Origin: an uncultured Thiohalocapsa sp.
GTDB taxonomy: Bacteria; Pseudomonadota; Gammaproteobacteria; Chromatiales; Chromatiaceae
Direction: 5' to 3'
Assembly (NCBI RefSeq): GCF_913063425.1
Contig: NZ_CAJXYK010000007.1
Location: forward strand, 1 to 64,000
DNA: 64,000 nucleotides
Positions 18,341 through 28,600 of the stretch are shown here, piece after piece (within the stretch, counting starts at the first letter, position 1; each line of letters opens with the position of its first letter). Below the pieces are notes generated by a model. The model was not told where the DNA came from, ran no database searches, and was given only the letters and a program-made list of their open reading frames with translations. The position numbers and the translations under genes are program-made.

Positions 18341-19210
18341 ATGCAACAGCTCACCCCCGAAGGTCAGCGCCTCGTCGCCGACCTCGCCCAGCGCCACGGC
18401 TTCAGTCCGGACGCGGTCACCCACATGCTCTTCGCCGTGCTGCACGGCAACGGCAGCATGGCCCAGTTCAACCACCCCGAATTCGCCGGCTCCGGCCAGT
18501 GGATGCAGGGCGGCATGATGATGCTGGGCGACATGTTCAACCACAGCTTGAAGGGCCGGGTGGACGCGCTGTGCAACGAGCTCTCCAACATCCTGGCCAA
18601 CCAGCCGGGCCTGCTGCAATCCGGCAGCTTCCAGAGCCAGTCCCAGTCCGGTGGCGGCCAGCAGCAGCAGAACGCCGGCGGGATGCTGGGGGAGTCCAGC
18701 CTGTTCGTGCCGGACCCGTCCCAGCACTGGTGGCCCCGGGAGCTGGGCCAGCCCAACGCCACCGGCAGCCAGAACAACGTGCAGTACGCCTACTTCGCCG
18801 GCCCCCGGCGGCTGGCCGTCAAGACCGGCGGCCAGGTCTGGGTCTACGACACCCTGGATCATCAGATCGGCGGCTTTTCCCAGCAACAGGGCGTCGGCGG
18901 GTCGATCCTGTTCACCAGCCAGTACGGCACTGTGGTGCTGAGCTCCCTGCCGGTGGTGTCCATCGACGGGGTGCCCCAGCAACCCTCACAGCAGCAAGCC
19001 CCGCAGCCGGCGGCGTCCATGGCCCCACCGCCGGCCCCGCAGCCGGCACCCGGCCAGGCGCCGGGCGCGACACCGCCTGCCGGTGCGTCGCCATCCAGCG
19101 AGGCGGACATCTTCAACGCCATTGAGCGGCTCGGGAAGCTGCGCGCCGACGGGCTGCTGACCGAAGAGGAGTTCGCCGCCAAGAAGGCCGAGCTGCTGGG
19201 CCGCCTCTGA
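18341..19210 (+). CDS. SHOCT-domain protein
   Basis: 289 residues. The N-terminal helical part has TPEGQRLVADLAQRHGFSPD, VTHMLFAVLHGNGSMAQFNH and MQGGMMMLGDMFN. A Gln/Ser-rich linker follows, then a beta domain (QYAYFAGPRRLAVKTGGQVW, FTSQYGTVVLSSLPVVS), a Pro/Ala-rich stretch, and a C-terminal SHOCT motif (IERLGKLRADGLLTEEEFAA, KKAELL). SHOCT is a short oligomerisation/targeting module. No signal peptide, so cytoplasmic. The biochemical role is unknown. ATG 18341 has AGGA nearby. Confidence 0.75.
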   Translation: MQQLTPEGQRLVADLAQRHGFSPDAVTHMLFAVLHGNGSMAQFNHPEFAGSGQWMQGGMMMLGDMFNHSLKGRVDALCNELSNILANQPGLLQSGSFQSQSQSGGGQQQQNAGGMLGESSLFVPDPSQHWWPRELGQPNATGSQNNVQYAYFAGPRRLAVKTGGQVWVYDTLDHQIGGFSQQQGVGGSILFTSQYGTVVLSSLPVVSIDGVPQQPSQQQAPQPAASMAPPPAPQPAPGQAPGATPPAGASPSSEADIFNAIERLGKLRADGLLTEEEFAAKKAELLGRL

Positions 19211-19505
19211 GCGCCTGCCCACCCCGAGCAGCAAGCCCCGTCGGCGCCGACCGGGACCGCCGGCTTGCAGCCGGCCCCGCGGCCTGTGCGGTCGTGATGC
19301 CAGCGCCGAGGCGGGCCGAGCGCCCCTTCAGCGGCCAGCCCAGCCGAGCGAAAGCCCCAGCCCTGCTCCTCGATGCGCGGACGTCGGACTTGATAGGATC
19401 GCGCGGAGCGTCGTCGCGCATGGCGGGGTCTTTCCTCCGAATGTGGAAGCTCAGCCTCCGCGCCGGACTCGGCGGCTACCTGGCTCCAACTCTACCTGGC
19501 TATCT

Positions 19506-19553
19506 GGCTCCGACGCTCCAGCGTCGGAGCCGAGGGCGGACGCTCCAGCGTCC
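19506..19553. repeat. Two adjacent perfect palindromes in the 19.2-19.8 kb gap
   Basis: GGCTCCGACGCT-CC-AGCGTCGGAGCC (19506-19531) and GGACGCT-CC-AGCGTCC (19538-19553) share the GACGCTCCAGCGTC core. CTACCTGGCTCCAACTCTAC-type direct repeats precede them. Nothing else in 19211-19774 looks like a gene. Confidence 0.8.
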
Positions 19554-19774
19554 TGTCTAAGGCTGGTGTCCTGCCTCGCGGCCACGGGCGACAGAGCCGC
19601 CAAGCCGGCGCACCCAGGCTCCGCCCGGGCGCGAGAAGAAAGCAAAAGCAGGCTCATCTGTCAGGGGCTTGCACGCGACGCCGGTGGGCACGCCGGCGCT
19701 CTGCCCAGCCTACACCCGTCGGCCGTGATCCAATGCCCCGGCGCTCGACGTCAGATCGACGAGAGATGTCTGTG

Positions 19775-19788
19775 CTACGCTCACGTAG
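19775..19788 (+). promoter_or_regulatory. Candidate operator of the RHH/PemK pair
   Basis: CTACG-CTCA-CGTAG is a perfect 5-bp inverted repeat 44 bp before the antitoxin start. GTAGTGCG is repeated directly just downstream. This fits autoregulation by a ribbon-helix-helix antitoxin (inference). Confidence 0.4.
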
Positions 19789-19831
19789 TGCGCTTTGGTA
19801 GTGCGTGTGAGTCCTAACCTGGGAGGTCATC

Positions 19832-20080
19832 ATGGGGCGTCCGGTCTCGGTTCGACTCGAACAGGACATCCAAACAACGCTGGAAGACGCGGCCCGCGAG
19901 CGGGGCATTGGTCTATCCACCTACCTGCGTGAACTGGCGGCGCAGGAGGCACACCGCGTGCGCCGCGAGCGCATTCGTGCCCAAAGCCGGGCGGTGGCCG
20001 CGTACATCGCTGAAAGCCCCGAGGCGGAGGCCTTCTACGAAGATTGGGGCACGCCCGCGAGCGACGGCGAGCGGCCATGA
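19832..20080 (+). CDS. Ribbon-helix-helix antitoxin
   Basis: 82 residues. RHH strand GRPVSVRLEQDIQTTLEDAA and helix RGIGLSTYLRELAAQEAHRV, then an acidic tail ending SPEAEAFYEDWGTPASDGER. GGGAGG lies 7-12 bp upstream of the ATG. Its stop overlaps the start of the PemK-like toxin by 4 bp, so the two form a coupled TA operon. Confidence 0.75.
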   Translation: MGRPVSVRLEQDIQTTLEDAARERGIGLSTYLRELAAQEAHRVRRERIRAQSRAVAAYIAESPEAEAFYEDWGTPASDGERP

Positions 20081-20451
20081 GCGTCGCCGCCGGCCAGATC
20101 GTGCTGGTGGACTGGCGCGATGCCTTGCCGAAAGAGCCCAACAAGCGTCGCCCCGCCGTCGTCGTCGAGGACAGGGGCCTATTCGATGACGCCTATCCCA
20201 ATCTGATTTTGGTGCCCCTCGCGGATGACCCCGGCCTGGCCATCAGCGAGCTATCGGTCCGCATCGAGCCCACGCCGGAGAATGGCTGCGCCAAGCCCTG
20301 GCATGCGCTTGCCCATCACGTCACCACCGCGTCCAAGCGCCGGATCTCGCCGACGGCTTCGCGGATCGCGGATGCGCAGCTGACCGAGCTCCGCCGAATG
20401 GTCGCCCTGGCCATCGGTGTGGAATTGCCACTGGCCGCCGGCCGGCGATAG
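20077..20451 (+). CDS. MazF/PemK-like toxin
   Basis: 124 residues of the plasmid-maintenance PemK/MazF endoribonuclease fold: GQIVLVDWRDALPKEPNKRR followed by PAVVVED, then NLILVPLADDP and a helical end QLTELRRMVALAIGVELPL. The family's RGDI is replaced by GQIVLVDW and the insert DALPKEPNKRRP is longer than in canonical MazF, a variant often seen in proteobacteria. ATG 20077 is coupled to the antitoxin (ATGA). The sequence is complete. Confidence 0.75.
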   Translation: MSVAAGQIVLVDWRDALPKEPNKRRPAVVVEDRGLFDDAYPNLILVPLADDPGLAISELSVRIEPTPENGCAKPWHALAHHVTTASKRRISPTASRIADAQLTELRRMVALAIGVELPLAAGRR

Positions 20452-20541
20452 CAAGGCAGCGGAACCCCGGCGGAAGCGCGGAGTCCTGCCTGCGACTGCT
20501 GCCGAGGCGGAGATGAAGATAGACATATTCTATTTGCCTTT

Positions 20542-20853
20542 TCAATGGGAGGGTGGGTCGGTGACCACGGCATGGATCGAATTGTCGGGGATCAGATCCA
20601 GCCAGGTGCGTGCGTCGGCTTGGACACAGACGGCGCGGTCCGACAGGCCCTGTGTGTTGAAGCCCGCGGCGGCATCCACCGCGGCTTGCCAGAGGGCAAT
20701 CTCCCGCTCGCGTAACTCCGTGAGCCACGCCGGCGTCCTCAGGTGCTCGCTCGTCGCGCAGCGGGCTGTTTCGGCAACGGTGTCTGCGGTTTTGTCGGCG
20801 GGCGCGGTGGCGTCCGGATCAGCCATGAGCGGCAGAGAGATTTGGCCTTTCAT
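20542..20853 (-). pseudogene. N-terminal stump of a DNA (adenine/cytosine-N4) methyltransferase
   Basis: After ~80 poorly conserved residues (helix LTELREREIALWQAAVDAAA) the frame reads CVQADARTWLDLIPDNSIHA followed by VVTDPP. This is the catalytic-motif region of beta-class N6A/N4C methylases (DPPY). The motif is broken at DPPSH followed by a stop, so catalytic Tyr and everything downstream are gone. ATG 20853 (MKGQISLPL) is the likely original start. The truncation abuts the PemK toxin unit. Confidence 0.6.
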
Positions 20854-20980
20854 GATGGTGCCGATGTCCGTGCGGAGATGTGTCTGGTGGTCCGGCGCAT
20901 GTGGAAGTCGGGGCTCAAGTTTGGCTGTGCGGGGGTTGTTGGCCCCGCGGGCTTCCGCCTTGCTCATAACGCCGACCACT

Positions 20981-21055
20981 TGGGCCGCTGATTACGTCGT
21001 CAGGCCATTCCGGCCTGACACCATCAGGGCCGGAAGCCCTGTCTACGCAGGGCTT
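20981..21055. repeat. Palindromic repeat, copy B
   Basis: GTCAGGCC (20999-21006) / GGCCTGAC (21012-21019) followed by a second hairpin AGCCCTG (21034-21040) / CAGGGCT (21047-21053). It is the reverse complement of the copy at 18.2 kb and, with it, brackets the SHOCT gene, the TA pair and the methylase stump. Confidence 0.8.
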
Positions 21056-21093
21056 GCGCGCGCATGGGCACAGTCATGGTCAGGGCCCGAGCT

Positions 21094-24000
21094 TCAGGGT
21101 GCACCAAGATAACCCACGCGGGGCGGTCGGCGGCCGTCGTCTTCCTCCGCCAGGATCTTCTCCCGCGAGGTCCAGCCGAGGTCGTCGAACACGGCGAACA
21201 GCGCCGGCACCACGAACAGCACCAGCAGGGTGGAGGCGAGCAGGCCGAAGACGATGCTGGTGGCGAGCGGGATCAGCACCTGGGCCTGGAGGCTGCGCTC
21301 GGCGAGCAGCGGCAGCAGGCCGGCGATGGTGGTCACGGAGGTGAGCAGCACGGCGCGGAAGCGCTCGCGGCTGGCGCGGCGGGCGGCCTCCGGCACGGAC
21401 ATGCCCTGGCGCACGCGGATCTTCAGGAACTCCACCAGCAGGATGGAATCGTTGACGACGATGCCGGACAGCGACACGAAGCCCATGATGCTCGGCATGG
21501 ACAGCTCCAGGCCCATGAGCAGGTGGCCCGTTACCACGCCGACGAGCGCGAGCGGAATGGCCGCCATGACGGCGAAGGGCTCCAGCCAGGATCTGAACAG
21601 AAAGGCCAGCAGCAGGAAGACGCCGAGCAGCCCCAGGCCGAAGCCGCGCAGCATGGAGCCGCCCGTCGCCGCCGACTCCCGCGCCTGGCCCTCGAAGCCG
21701 AAGTCCACGTCCGGGAAGCGCTGTTGCAGGTCCGGGATGAAGCGCGCGCGGGTGTCGGCGACGATTTGCGCAGCGTTGGTGGTCGCCGCGTCCACCTGGC
21801 CGTAGACGGTGATGGTGCGCCGCCCGTCGATGCGCTGGATGCGCGCATAGCCGCGGGACTCGGTCAGGTCGGCGACGGCGCTCACCGGCACCTGGGCACC
21901 GGCGGGGAGCTGAATCCGGAAGTCCAGCAGATCGCGCAGGCTGGTGCGGTCCGGGTCGGCGAGGCCCACCTCCACCTCGTAGGACTCCCGCCCCACCTGG
22001 ATCTCCCGCGCCTGCGCACCCTGAAACGCATCGCGCACCTGCCGTGCCACCATGGCCGCGGTCACGCCCAGCGAGGTGGCGCCATCCTTGAGCCGCAGCG
22101 CCACCTCGGGCTTGCCGGGGCGCAGGTCATCGGTCATGTCCTGCACGCCCGCATAGCTGGCGAGCCAGTCCTGAAGCGCCACCGCCGCGGCCTTGAGCCG
22201 GTCCAGGTCGTCGCCCGACAGGCGAATCTCCAGGTCGCGCCCGGCGGGGCCGATGGTGGGCTCGGTGAAGGTGACACTGATGACGTCCGCCACCGGGCCG
22301 GTGAGGACCCGCCAGCGGTTGAGGTAGTCCTGCATGCTGCCGGTGCGGCGCTCCGCGGTCAGCAGGTCGGCGCTGACGGTGGCGACATGGGGGCCGGATT
22401 CGAAGGCGTCGGCGTTGGTGTTGTAGTGCACGCTCACCTGCTGCACCAGGGGCTCCGGCTCGCCGCCCGGACCCGCCGGCTGCTCGGGTGTGAATTCGGC
22501 GTTGACCTCCGCAAGGGCTGCGGTGATGCGCTCGACGACGGCCTCGGTGCGAGAGAGCGGCGTGCCCTGGGGCAGCAGGATGCGCGCCTCCATGACGTCG
22601 CCCTCGATGTCCGGAAAGGCCCGGAACTTGACCAGGCCGGCGGCCATCAGCGCCAGCGTGACAATGAGCAGCGCCACGACAGCGCCGAGGAAGAGGTAGC
22701 GACTCGCCATGGCGCCGTCCACGGCCCGGCCCACCACGCGCTCGCGAAACCAGTCGATGCCCTGTTCGAAGCGCACCCGCCAGCGCGGCGGTGCATCGCG
22801 CTCGTGGCCCGTGAGCGCATGGCCCAGGTGCCGCGGCAGGATCAGGAAGGCCTCCACCAGGCTCACCGCCAACACCAGGATCAGCACCACGGGCAGCACT
22901 TTGAGCACCTTGCCGATGTCGCCGGACAGAAAGGCGAGCGGCCCGAACACGGCCACGGTGGTGAGAAACGACGCGATGACGCCGGGCGCCACCTGGGCGG
23001 TGCCGTCCACGGCGGCGGTCATGGCGTCCTGGCCCTGGGCCAGCTTGGTGGCGATGTTCTCGGCGATGACGATGGCGTCGTCCATGAGCAGGCCGAGCGC
23101 AATCAACAGCGCAACCATGCTGATCATGTTCACGGACAACCCCAGCACACCCATGAAGAAGAGCGCACCGAGAAAGGCCACCGGCAGCCCCATGGCCACC
23201 CAGAACGCAAAGCGCAGCCGGAAGAACAAGGCCATGGCCAGGAACACCAGCACCAGGCCCTGAAGCCCGTTGGTGGCGAGCATGGTCAGTCGGTCCTCGA
23301 CGATGGAGCTGACGTTCTGCGTCAGCTGGAAGCGCACACCGGGCGGCGCCATGGCGCGCTGCGCATCCAGGAAGGCCTGCACCGCCGCCATCACGTCCAG
23401 GGTATCCTGCTGCTTGGTCTTGGTGACCCGGAGCACGGCGGCGCGGCGGCCGTCGAATTCGATGCGTACTTCCGGGTCCTCGAAGCGGTCGGTGACCGTT
23501 GCCAGCTCGCCGAGGCGCACCTCGCCGCCGGCGGCGGCGCCCACCACCACCAGGTCCTCCAGCGCCTGCACGCTCTGGCGCTCGTCGTCGAAGCGGATCA
23601 GCACCTCCCGGTCGCGGCTCTCGATGCTGCCCGCCGGCAGGTCCAGCCCCTGGTCGGCCACCGCGCGCATGACCGCGTCGACGCTCAGCCCATAGGCCAG
23701 CAGCGTCTCCCGGCGCAGGGCGATGTGGAACTGGCTGTCCGCGAAGCCCTGCACCGTCACCTGCGACACCTCGGGCCGCGCCCGCAGCCGGTCCTTCACC
23801 TGCTCGGCATAGGCCTTGAGGTCGCGGTCCGCCATCGGGCCGGTGATGGCGATGGACACCACCGGGTCCATGCGCCCGAGCTGGGTGATGACGATGGTCT
23901 CGATGTCCTCGGGGAAGCTGTCGATGCCGTCCACTTCGGTCTTGACGTCATCGAGAAAGCGCGCGAAGTCCGCCCCCTCGGTCATCTCGGCGACTGCGGT

Positions 24001-24261
24001 GGCCATGCCTTCGCGGGCCTCGCAGCGCACCTCGTGCAGGTCCGCGATGCCGGTGACGGCATCCTCCAGCGGCCGGCAGATGGCGTTCTCGATGTCCTCC
24101 GCGGCGGCGCCGGGGTAGGGCACCTGCACCTGCACCTCGGACGCCGCGAAGTCCGGGAAGGTCTCACGCTTCAGCTGCGGCAGGCTCACCAGCCCCAGCG
24201 CCAGGAACAGCACCATCAGCATATTGGCGGCGGTGGGATGGTGGGCAAAGTAGCGGATCAT
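21094..24261 (-). CDS. RND-family efflux permease (AcrB/HAE-like)
   Basis: 1,055-residue inner-membrane proton-driven pump, normal length for HAE/HME RND permeases. It begins MIRYFAHHPTAANMLMVLFL. Two periplasmic porter loops separate helix TM1 from TM2-6, and TM7 from TM8-12. TM4 carries the family signature ALGLLMDDAIVIAENI with the paired Asp residues for proton relay, and the second half has SGIVVNDSILLVEFLKIR. No membrane-fusion or outer-membrane partner is adjacent on either side, which is unusual. The sequence is closest in style to the atypical acriflavin-resistance-like group of gammaproteobacteria. Confidence 0.93.
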   Translation of the reverse strand: MIRYFAHHPTAANMLMVLFLALGLVSLPQLKRETFPDFAASEVQVQVPYPGAAAEDIENAICRPLEDAVTGIADLHEVRCEAREGMATAVAEMTEGADFARFLDDVKTEVDGIDSFPEDIETIVITQLGRMDPVVSIAITGPMADRDLKAYAEQVKDRLRARPEVSQVTVQGFADSQFHIALRRETLLAYGLSVDAVMRAVADQGLDLPAGSIESRDREVLIRFDDERQSVQALEDLVVVGAAAGGEVRLGELATVTDRFEDPEVRIEFDGRRAAVLRVTKTKQQDTLDVMAAVQAFLDAQRAMAPPGVRFQLTQNVSSIVEDRLTMLATNGLQGLVLVFLAMALFFRLRFAFWVAMGLPVAFLGALFFMGVLGLSVNMISMVALLIALGLLMDDAIVIAENIATKLAQGQDAMTAAVDGTAQVAPGVIASFLTTVAVFGPLAFLSGDIGKVLKVLPVVLILVLAVSLVEAFLILPRHLGHALTGHERDAPPRWRVRFEQGIDWFRERVVGRAVDGAMASRYLFLGAVVALLIVTLALMAAGLVKFRAFPDIEGDVMEARILLPQGTPLSRTEAVVERITAALAEVNAEFTPEQPAGPGGEPEPLVQQVSVHYNTNADAFESGPHVATVSADLLTAERRTGSMQDYLNRWRVLTGPVADVISVTFTEPTIGPAGRDLEIRLSGDDLDRLKAAAVALQDWLASYAGVQDMTDDLRPGKPEVALRLKDGATSLGVTAAMVARQVRDAFQGAQAREIQVGRESYEVEVGLADPDRTSLRDLLDFRIQLPAGAQVPVSAVADLTESRGYARIQRIDGRRTITVYGQVDAATTNAAQIVADTRARFIPDLQQRFPDVDFGFEGQARESAATGGSMLRGFGLGLLGVFLLLAFLFRSWLEPFAVMAAIPLALVGVVTGHLLMGLELSMPSIMGFVSLSGIVVNDSILLVEFLKIRVRQGMSVPEAARRASRERFRAVLLTSVTTIAGLLPLLAERSLQAQVLIPLATSIVFGLLASTLLVLFVVPALFAVFDDLGWTSREKILAEEDDGRRPPRVGYLGAP

Positions 24262-24763
24262 GCGTGCAGCGCGGCTCGGGGCCGGGGGTCGATGGGGAGA
24301 TGTCGGCGCAGCGCCCGCGCGGGCCGGGCGTGGGCACCGCTGCGGCTGCCATCATGGCGCAGGCGGCGTGGGCTTGTCAGGGGTGGTCGTGTGTGTCTGC
24401 CGCGGCGCTCTCAGGGATGGCGCGTGGCCTGCGTCCGCGACGGGCGGCAGGGCATCATGGGACGTGGTTGGAGGTCGGAACAATGGCACAGCGCAGCCGC
24501 TTCAGCTTCATAGGAATGCCTGTCTTGTCAAGGCTGTCAATGTCCGTTAATCCACCAGGGTTTCCGGTGATCGGATACAAGCCTTGAGGTGCGTCAATTC
24601 CAAGTGTTCCGCACGGATTAAACTGCAGGCTGAGATCGAGTCGGGGACGCTGACGCCATGTCTTGCCGCGGGTCCGGGCAGGCGCTCGCAAACACCCTGG
24701 CGGCCTGGGGGGTGGATGCTGTCGCAGCCGTCCAGGGTGCTACCCCCATGGAGGATATCCACG
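24262..24763. other. Intergenic, no gene recognised
   Basis: Divergent region between the RND permease and the PhnD-like gene, so it must carry both promoters. The segment 24480-24620 is less GC-rich than the surroundings. No convincing -35/-10 pair, palindrome or RNA gene was identified. Confidence 0.5.
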
Positions 24764-25630
24764 ATGGGCTGGCGTGTGCTGCTGCTGTCGGTGCTCAGTG
24801 TCCTGGCCATCCCGGGCACGGCGGCGCCACTGCGCTTTGCGCCGCTGCCGCTGGAGGACCACCGCGTCGTCCACGAGCAGTTCCGCGGGCTCGCGGACTA
24901 TCTGGCCGCTGCCGCGGGCGCGGGGCTCAGCTGGGTGGCCCACGACGACTACGCCGACATCCTGCGCGGCTTCCGCGACGGCAGCCTGGATCTGGCCTAC
25001 CTGGGGCCGGTGCCCTACGCCGTCCTGGCGCGCAGCCATACGCAGGCCGAGCCGCTCGGCTGCTTCCGCGAGGCCGATGGCGCCGCGGCCTACACCTGCG
25101 CGCTGGTGGCCCGCACCGGCGCCCGGCTGCGGCCCGGGGCGGTGCGGGGACTGCGCATCGGCCTGCCCCAGCCCTATTCCACCTGTGGGCCGTTCGCCGC
25201 ATCCGAAATGCTCACCGCCGCGGGCCGCAGCCTGCGGGGCGACGGCAACCGCTTCGCCTTTGCGGGCAGCCATGCGCAGGCGGCGCTGGGTGTCGTCCGC
25301 GGCGACTTCGACGTGGCGAGTGTCAAGACGGATATCGCCCGCCGCTACCGCCACCTCGACCTCGACATCATTGCCGAGAGCGAGCCCTACCCGGGCTTTG
25401 CGCTGGTGGCCAATGGCGCGACCCTCGCCGCGCCGGTGCTGGCGCGGCTGCGTCGGGCGGTGCGGGGGCTCGACCCGGAGCGGCAGCCGGAGCTGCCGGC
25501 GATCACCGCGGGCTGGGGCGAGCAGATCCGCCACGGTGTCGTGCCGCCGGCGCGCTGCGACTACAGCTGTGTGGACGCGGCGCTGGAGCGGCTGCCGCTG
25601 ACGCTGCCAGGCTTGGGGCTGCCGCCGTGA
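24764..25630 (+). CDS. PhnD/SsuA-type periplasmic substrate-binding protein
   Basis: 288 residues with a signal peptide (MGWRVLLLSVLSVLAIPGTA). The body has PLRFAPLPLEDHRVVHEQFR, the ligand-pocket region GSLDLAYLGPVPYAVLARSH, LPQPYSTCGPFAASEML and GVVRGDFDVASVKTDIARRY, all typical of the phosphonate-binding-like family. No ABC permease or ATPase follows. Instead the stop overlaps the start of a GGDEF-EAL sensor, so the protein probably presents a ligand to that sensor rather than to a transporter. ATG 24764 has GGAGG 10-14 bp upstream. Ligand unknown. Confidence 0.87.
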   Translation: MGWRVLLLSVLSVLAIPGTAAPLRFAPLPLEDHRVVHEQFRGLADYLAAAAGAGLSWVAHDDYADILRGFRDGSLDLAYLGPVPYAVLARSHTQAEPLGCFREADGAAAYTCALVARTGARLRPGAVRGLRIGLPQPYSTCGPFAASEMLTAAGRSLRGDGNRFAFAGSHAQAALGVVRGDFDVASVKTDIARRYRHLDLDIIAESEPYPGFALVANGATLAAPVLARLRRAVRGLDPERQPELPAITAGWGEQIRHGVVPPARCDYSCVDAALERLPLTLPGLGLPP

Positions 25631-28600
25631 GGCGGGCGACGCTGCTCACGCTGGCCGCCTTCGCTGCGGCGGAGGTGCTGCTGGGTTGGGGGCTGTGGCG
25701 CATGTACCGCCACGAGGCGGACCACCTGCTGGATCTGCACCGCGCCGAGCTGGAGCGCCGCTATGCGGACGGCGTCGAGGTCTTCCGCAGTCTGGTGACG
25801 GCACTGCATCGCCAGTCGGTGGAGCGCCCGCCGGTGCGGGCGCTGCTGTTGCGGCTCGCCGATCTGGACGGGCTGCCGCCGGAGCAGCTGGTGGACGAGC
25901 GCCGGCGCGTGCGCGGCGAGCTCTACCGGTTGCTGTACCCCACTTACCTGCTGCTGCGCGACAGCGACATCCCCGAGCTGTCGCTGGTGACGCCGGACGG
26001 GCGGGCCTTTCTGCGCTTCAATCGCCCGGATCTGGTGGGGGATGAGATTGCCGCCGAACGCCCTCTGCTCGCGCGGGCGCTGCGGCATCAAACGCCGGCG
26101 CTGGGCTTCGAGCACGGCCGCCCCTTTCCGGCCTATCGCGGTGCACTGCCGGTGCATGCGGATGGCCGACTGGTGATGATCGCCGATTATGGCCTGTCGT
26201 TCCAGGCCCTGGCGCATGGGCTGCGCCAGGCCGACAGGACCGGCGCCGATGTGACCCGGCTCGTCCTGCGGCGCGATCTCTTGGCACAGGTGGCCCATCC
26301 CAGTGCGCTGGCCCTGTTCGATCCGGTGGCGCTGGCGCCGGGCCTGGTCGTCGCGCGGCCGACGGCCCGTGTGCAGGCCGGGGCGCCGGAGCCCGCGCCG
26401 GAGCCGGCGCTGCCCACGGCGGCCATCGATGAGCGCCTCGGCGGCATGGCGGCGGTGCGGCGGGCCGTCGTGGAGGGTCGGTCCCTGGCGCTCCAGACCT
26501 GTGCCGGTGTCGGCGCCTGCGCCAAGGCGGTGCTGCTGGCGGTAACCGACAGCGCCGGGCGCGCGGCCGGCTGGCTCGTCGCCTACCGACCGGCGCCTGC
26601 GCTGGACGCCCTGCGCGGGCAGTACCTGGCGGCCTTCGCTGTCGGCAGTCTGCTGCTGGTGGCCGCAGCCGGTGCGCTGCGGCGCTGGCTCGCCTCGCGG
26701 CAGCGCCTGCGCACCATCACCGAGCATATGGGCGAGGGACTCTATGTGCTGGACCCGCGCGGGCGCATCGTCCATATCAATGCCGCCGCCTGCGCATTGC
26801 TCGGGTTCCAGCGCCAGGAGCTGCTGGGCTGCAATGCCCACACCTGCTTCCACGTCGACAGCGGCGGCGAGCAGCTGCCCGAGGATCTCTGTCCGGTGCG
26901 CACCGAGCCCGCCCGGGGCCGGGTCTATCGCAGTGATGCCGAGACCTTTCAGCGGCGTGACGGCTCTCGGGTGGAGGTCTCGTTGGTGGCCTCGCCCCTG
27001 CGCGAGGAAGACGCCCTGGCCGGGAGCATCGTGCTGTTCCGTGACATCAGCGCGGAGCGCGAGGCACAGGAGCGACTGCGCCGGGTGAACGTCGCCTTCC
27101 GCAACCTGGCGGAGGCCGTGGTGGTCACGGATGCCGATGCCGACATCCAGGCGGTGAACCAGGCCTTCACCGAGATCACGGGCTACGAGGAGGCGGAAGT
27201 GCTGGGGCGTAACCCGCGCCTGCTCCAGTCCGGCCGGCACGATGTGCGCTTCTATGCGGCCCTGTGGCGGGAGCTGCTGGGCACCGGGCGCTGGGAGGGC
27301 GAGATCTGGAACCGGCGCAAGAACGGTGAGATCTACCCGGAATGGCTCAGGATCAACGCCGTGCTCGGCCCGGGCGGCTCCGTGCTGGGCTATGTCAGCG
27401 TCTTTTCGGACATCACCGAGCAGCGCGCCAGCGCGGAGCGGCTGCGCCGGCTCGCCTACCATGACCAGCTGACCGGCCTCTACAATCGCGGGGCCTTCAT
27501 GGAGACGCTGCGCCACGCGCTGCACCGGGCCCGCGGCGCGGGGGATGCCCTGGCGCTCTTGTACCTGGACCTGGACCGCTTCAAGCGCATCAACGATACC
27601 CTGGGCCATGTCAGCGGTGACGCACTGCTGCAGGAGATCGGGCGGCGCGTCGGCGGCATACTGCGCCCGCAGGACGAGGCGGCGCGGCTGGGCGGTGACG
27701 AGTATGTGCTGCTGCTGGAAGCCATCGACGCGCGCACCACGCCGGCACGCATTGCCCATCAGCTGCTGGCGGCGGTGCGCCGGCCCTTGCTGCTGGAGGG
27801 TCGGCACCTGCACGTCACCGCGAGCATCGGCATCGCCATGTTCCCGGACGACGGCGACGACGCCGCCACCCTGCTCAAGCACGCGGACGCGGCCATGTAT
27901 CTGGCCAAGCAGCAGGGGCGCGACGGCTACCGCTACTTCACCAAGGCCATGGCGGACGAGGCGCGCCGACGCTTCGACCTGGAGGCGGCGCTGCGCGAGG
28001 CCTTGGCCGGCGACCGGCTGCGCGTGCACCATCAGCCGAAGGTCTCCCTCAGCGACGGCCGAGTGGTGGGCCTGGAGGCGCTGCTGCGCTGGGCGCACCC
28101 GCAGGAGGGCCTGCTCGCGCCCGGTGCCTTCCTGGACGTGGCCCGCGACGCCGGCCTGATGCAGCCGCTCACCGAGTGGGTGCTGCACGAGGTGGCCCGG
28201 CAGTGCCGCGCCTGGCGCGTGGCGGGGCTCCAGCTCGGCCGGGTGTCGGTGAACCTGGACCTCGGCGTCTGCCGGCCGCTGGCGCTGGAGGGGCTGCTGC
28301 TGCAGACGGTGGGCGAGGCGGGCATCGCCGCGGAGGATCTGGAGCTGGAGATCCTGGAGACGGGTATGGGCGACGACCTCGAGACCTCGGCCCTGTGGCG
28401 CCGGCTGGTGGCGGCGGGCTTCGAGCTGTCCATCGACGACTTCGGTACGGGCGAGTCGTCACTGGCGCGGCTCAAGCAGCTGCCGGTGGCGACGCTCAAG
28501 ATCGATCGCAGCTTCGTCGCCGACATCGAGCAGGATGACAGTGATCGCGCCATGATCCGCACCATCGTCGCCATGACCAAGACGCTCGGCAAGCGCGCGC

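Noticed and set aside
21064-24513. A 1,149-codon open frame on the plus strand
   Set aside because: Fully antisense to the RND permease; the His/Gln/Gly-rich translation has no domains and only reflects GC-rich codon bias.
25561-28188. An 875-codon open frame on the minus strand
   Set aside because: Antisense to the PAS-GGDEF-EAL gene, whose domains are unambiguous.
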